A DNA stretch of 64,000 nucleotides from Jejuia rubra. GTDB taxonomy: Bacteria; Bacteroidota; Bacteroidia; Flavobacteriales; Flavobacteriaceae. The stretch spans positions 258,910 to 322,909 of the forward strand of contig NZ_JBHULY010000034.1 of NCBI RefSeq assembly GCF_042684665.1, read 5' to 3'. The notes beneath the pieces are model-generated. The model was not told the DNA's origin and did not search any database. It worked only from the letters and a program-made list of their open reading frames with translations. The translations under genes were made by a program, and so were the position numbers. Positions 61,494 through 64,000 of this stretch are shown here, piece after piece (position 1 is the first letter of the stretch; the number at the start of each line of letters is the position of its first letter).

Positions 61494-62201
61494 ATGAGGT
61501 TGAAATTACTCTTCTTTATCATTTGTGTTCATTCTTCTGTTTTTGCCAAAGAGTGGAATTCTTTAACTGTTTACCAAAACACCACAGGAAAGACTGAGTT
61601 ATCCACTTCCGATTGGCTCAGAAAAGATCGCGTTCGAAATACGGCGAAATGGCAAAACGCCAACCGTCACAATTTAGCACACAACCTTTCCAACGAATAT
61701 CAAACCATGGCCCAACGCCGGGATTTTTACCAATGGTTGTATCTGGAGCTTGATAAAAAAGGGCACGATTTAGCGTGGATTAGCATGGCTCATTTTATTT
61801 CGAAAAAAATGCATTTAATGGAAGTATTCCCCTTTGCGATTTTTGTACGGAAAAAGATCAAAGACCACGCACGGCAGGGTAGTGAGGCGGTATTCATGGA
61901 GGCCTTTGGGGAATTTCATAAGCTGTTTATTTCGGATAGAATCTATAAAGTTGAAGATGCTTTGCAAAAGGACAAGGAAATTCTTAAAAAGGAACAGTTC
62001 GTTTGGATAGAGGGTATCTATAAAAATATGGATAGCAAAAGCTTAAAAACCTTAAGTCGTATCGCAAAAGGAAAAGGTCTCTACGGCCTTTTAGTGCCAA
62101 AACCTATAAGGTTTCAGGGGGATTTATCCAAAGCGCAATCCCGTTATAATTACGCAGTTGAAACTTTGCGGCCCTATTGCGTAGCACGTTATAAAATTTA
62201 A
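61494..62201 (+). CDS. Exported protein of unknown function
   Basis: 235 residues from ATG 61494; MRLKLLFFIICVHSSVFAKE is a clear signal peptide, so the earlier ATG at 61455 is not chosen. The mature protein is helical and basic: YQTMAQRRDFYQWLYLELDK, HDLAWISMAHFISKKMHLME and FISDRIYKVEDALQKDKEIL. It ends YCVARYKI. No family recognised. It sits directly upstream of guaB with a separate promoter for guaB, and is divergent from the TonB receptor. Confidence 0.72.
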   Translation: MRLKLLFFIICVHSSVFAKEWNSLTVYQNTTGKTELSTSDWLRKDRVRNTAKWQNANRHNLAHNLSNEYQTMAQRRDFYQWLYLELDKKGHDLAWISMAHFISKKMHLMEVFPFAIFVRKKIKDHARQGSEAVFMEAFGEFHKLFISDRIYKVEDALQKDKEILKKEQFVWIEGIYKNMDSKSLKTLSRIAKGKGLYGLLVPKPIRFQGDLSKAQSRYNYAVETLRPYCVARYKI

Positions 62202-62224
62202 CGTACTATGTCTCAGAATTTAGT

Positions 62225-62232
62225 TATATTTG
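62225..62232 (+). promoter_or_regulatory. Promoter -7 element for guaB
   Basis: TATATTTG matches TAnnTTTG. It lies 95 bases before the guaB ATG at 62328, so the message has a long leader. Confidence 0.6.
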
Positions 62233-62255
62233 CACGCAATTAATTGAATACATCA

Positions 62256-62280
62256 TCAAAATTGTTTTTGGCAATTTTGA
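62256..62280 (+). promoter_or_regulatory. Leader hairpin TCAAAATTG-(7)-CAATTTTGA in the guaB 5' region
   Basis: Nine perfect base pairs around TTTTTGG. It forms in the transcript about 17 bases after the predicted start. AT-rich and weak; could be a regulatory leader, a termination element or chance. Compare the repeat copy just downstream. Confidence 0.4.
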
Positions 62281-62293
62281 CCTATTAACTGTC

Positions 62294-62313
62294 ATTCCCA
62301 TGCAGATGGGAAT
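62294..62313. repeat. Short palindromic repeat, copy 2 of the 37117 family, in guaB leader
   Basis: ATTCCCAT, loop GCAG, ATGGGAAT: eight perfect pairs, preceded by TGTC. As the reverse complement it reads GATTCCCAT...ATGGGAATGACA, sharing the outer GATTCC and GGAATGACA with the 37117 copy while the stem interior differs. The compensating changes in both arms indicate a maintained hairpin. Confidence 0.65.
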
Positions 62314-62327
62314 CTAAATTAATTGCA

Positions 62328-63800
62328 ATGACTGCACATCAAAATAAAATTCTCGGAGAAGGTCTTACCTATGATGACGTTCTTTTAGTTCCAGCCTTTT
62401 CAGAAGTATTACCTCGCGAAGTAAATATTCAATCTAAATTTACACGAAACATTACCATAAATGTGCCTATTATTTCGGCAGCTATGGATACGGTTACCGA
62501 GAGTAAAATGGCAATTGCTATGGCCCAGGAAGGCGGTATAGGGGTGTTGCATAAAAATATGACCATTGAGGCGCAAGCCCTAAAGGTAAGAAGGGTGAAG
62601 CGTGCCGAAAGCGGGATGATTATTGACCCAGTTACCTTGCCATTGGATGCTACAGTAAAAGATGCCAAAAGAGCCATGGCCGAGCACAGTATTGGAGGTA
62701 TTCCAATTGTAGCCGAGGATGGTACTTTAAAAGGGATTGTGACCAACAGGGATTTGCGCTTTGAGCATGAAAAGAAAAAGCCAATAACGCAGGTAATGAC
62801 AGGTGAAAACTTGGTAACGGCTCCCGTTGGCACCTCTTTAAAAGATGCCGAAATCATCCTTCAGGAACATAAAATTGAAAAGCTGTTAATCGTTGATGAT
62901 AACTATAAGTTATCGGGATTAATCACATTCAGGGATATTACTAAGTTGAGCCAAAAACCCAACGCCAATAAAGATAAATATGGGCGCTTAAGAGTTGCGG
63001 CCGCACTTGGTGTAACGGCGGATGCAGTGGAAAGGGCAGAGGCCTTGGTAAATGCAGGTGTTGACGCCGTAGTGATTGATACTGCGCACGGGCACACCAA
63101 AGGTGTGGTTAGTGTTTTAAAAGAAATAAAATCAAAATTCCCTGAATTGGAAGTTATCGTCGGGAACATTGCTACAGGTGACGCAGCAAGATATTTAGTA
63201 GAAGCCGGTGCAGATGCTGTTAAAGTAGGTATTGGGCCAGGGTCAATTTGTACTACTCGTGTAGTGGCTGGTGTAGGTTTTCCACAATTTTCTGCGGTAT
63301 TGGAAGTTGCGGCAGCGATAAAAGGCACTGGTGTTCCAGTAATTGCAGATGGGGGTATCCGCTACACGGGGGATATTCCGAAAGCCATTGCAGCAGGGGC
63401 GGATACAGTGATGTTAGGTTCGCTATTGGCAGGAACAAAAGAATCCCCGGGAGAAACCATTATTTACGAAGGTAGAAAGTTTAAATCCTACCGAGGGATG
63501 GGGTCAGTAGAGGCCATGAAAGAAGGGAGCAAGGACCGCTATTTTCAGGACGTGGAGGATGATATCAAAAAATTAGTACCAGAAGGTATCGTTGGGCGTG
63601 TGCCATATAAAGGCGATTTATACGAAAGCATCCATCAGTTTATTGGCGGATTACGTGCCGGTATGGGCTATTGTGGTGCAAAGGACATCGCTACCCTAAA
63701 GGAAAACGGGCAATTTGTAAAGATTACCGCAAGTGGTATCAACGAAAGCCACCCGCATGATGTTACGATTACTAAGGAGTCTCCTAATTATTCTAGGTAA
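62328..63800 (+). CDS. guaB: Inosine-5'-monophosphate dehydrogenase
   Basis: 490 residues. LTYDDVLLVPAFSEVLPREV near residues 12-31, PIISAAMDTVTESKMAIAMA, two CBS domains (about 95-215, with VTNRDLRFEHEKKKPITQVM), then VKVGIGPGSICTTRVVAGVG with the catalytic Cys308, GGIRYTGDIPKAIAAGADTV and KSYRGMGSVEAM (flap and active site loop). Converts IMP to XMP with NAD+, the committed step to GMP. Normal length. Confidence 0.96.
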   Translation: MTAHQNKILGEGLTYDDVLLVPAFSEVLPREVNIQSKFTRNITINVPIISAAMDTVTESKMAIAMAQEGGIGVLHKNMTIEAQALKVRRVKRAESGMIIDPVTLPLDATVKDAKRAMAEHSIGGIPIVAEDGTLKGIVTNRDLRFEHEKKKPITQVMTGENLVTAPVGTSLKDAEIILQEHKIEKLLIVDDNYKLSGLITFRDITKLSQKPNANKDKYGRLRVAAALGVTADAVERAEALVNAGVDAVVIDTAHGHTKGVVSVLKEIKSKFPELEVIVGNIATGDAARYLVEAGADAVKVGIGPGSICTTRVVAGVGFPQFSAVLEVAAAIKGTGVPVIADGGIRYTGDIPKAIAAGADTVMLGSLLAGTKESPGETIIYEGRKFKSYRGMGSVEAMKEGSKDRYFQDVEDDIKKLVPEGIVGRVPYKGDLYESIHQFIGGLRAGMGYCGAKDIATLKENGQFVKITASGINESHPHDVTITKESPNYSR

Positions 63801-64000
63801 ATTTAAGGGTTCGTTACCGTCTCCGTATAATAATAGTTGAGGGTTTGTATGCGAGGATTTTCCGAAGGAAAATCAGACGTAACAAAAGCGCAACGATCTT
63901 TGATTAAGTACTAAATCGCAATTATTTTTATGCAATGTGCCTGTTGCACAATTCTTTGCTAAATATACAGAAATTTCGTATATTTATATATGCAAGGCAA
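63801..64000. repeat. Gene-free 200-base end region with three hairpins, possible composite repeat
   Basis: Contains GATTTTCC-GAA-GGAAAATC (63856-63874), TGTGC-CTGTT-GCACA (about 63935-63950) and AAATATAC-9-GTATATTT (63961-63985), a dense set for 200 bases. Fragments such as ATTTTCCGAAGGAAAATC and AAGTACTAAATCGCAATTAT resemble modules I recall from repeated intergenic elements in flavobacteria. The element may continue past the window edge. Confidence 0.45.

Noticed and set aside
1..64000. CRISPR array, tRNA, rRNA or insertion-sequence genes
   Set aside because: No regularly spaced direct repeats, no cloverleaf-like sequence and no transposase frame were noticed on reading; no covariance search could be run.

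Overview
The window looks like a piece of a Flavobacteriaceae (Bacteroidota) chromosome. The evidence is AT-rich DNA, almost no Shine-Dalgarno sequences, and upstream elements of the Bacteroidota promoter type (TAnnTTTG at -7, sometimes with TTTG at -33). Typical lineage proteins are also present: type IX secretion (T9SS) C-terminal sorting domains, a PorV/PorQ-type protein, an Lnb/DUF4105 protein, a PUR/DUF3276 protein, a FecA-like TonB receptor and a long NusB. No tRNA, rRNA, CRISPR array or intact insertion sequence was seen. GC content, codon use and database matches were not computed.

Region 1 (1-31.3 kb) is one giant surface-polysaccharide locus. Thirty genes all lie on the + strand, most overlapping by a few bases or separated by fewer than 60. 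It is entered in mid-gene (a sulfotransferase) and ends with the polyprenyl-phosphate sugar-1-phosphate transferase that would start repeat-unit synthesis. Between them are about 20 glycosyltransferases (GT2, GT4, a GT47/exostosin-like and two CDP-glycerol/capsule-type GT-B proteins). The tailoring enzymes are an OafA-type acyltransferase, two SAM methyltransferases, a polysaccharide pyruvyl transferase and a hexapeptide acetyltransferase. A two-gene nonulosonic (sialic-type) acid module combines a CMP-nonulosonate synthetase fused to a KdsC-like HAD phosphatase with a short NeuB lacking the SAF domain. A Wzy/O-antigen ligase is also present. No flippase or export gene is visible; those probably lie upstream.

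Region 2 (31.3-37.9 kb) has an Lnb-like/PorV2-like pair, phosphatidylserine synthase, a DUF808 membrane protein, and a compact operon of an SPFH protein, a small PH-like membrane protein and a 58-residue ribbon-helix-helix protein. LptB follows. Region 3 (38-46.7 kb) holds tatC-kpsF and the divergent recQ, a cyclophilin-FKBP fusion, then small cytoplasmic genes (a DinB/YfiT thiol transferase, a GNAT enzyme, a thioredoxin-like protein, CsaA, PUR). Region 4 (47-64 kb) is core metabolism and envelope: an MsbA-type ABC exporter, nusB, a DUF1573 lipoprotein, yajC, a YdeI-like protein, pepT, pyrD, two T9SS-exported proteins (an M43 metalloprotease and a spondin-domain protein), an HMG-CoA lyase, a TonB receptor and guaB.

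Intergenic spacers in regions 2-4 carry several families of short palindromic or composite repeats (near 37.1, 38.05, 43.45, 45.17, 46.9, 51.0, 62.3 and 63.9 kb). None contains a gene. They are the least explained part of the window, together with the nonulosonate module and the unrecognised genes noted below.
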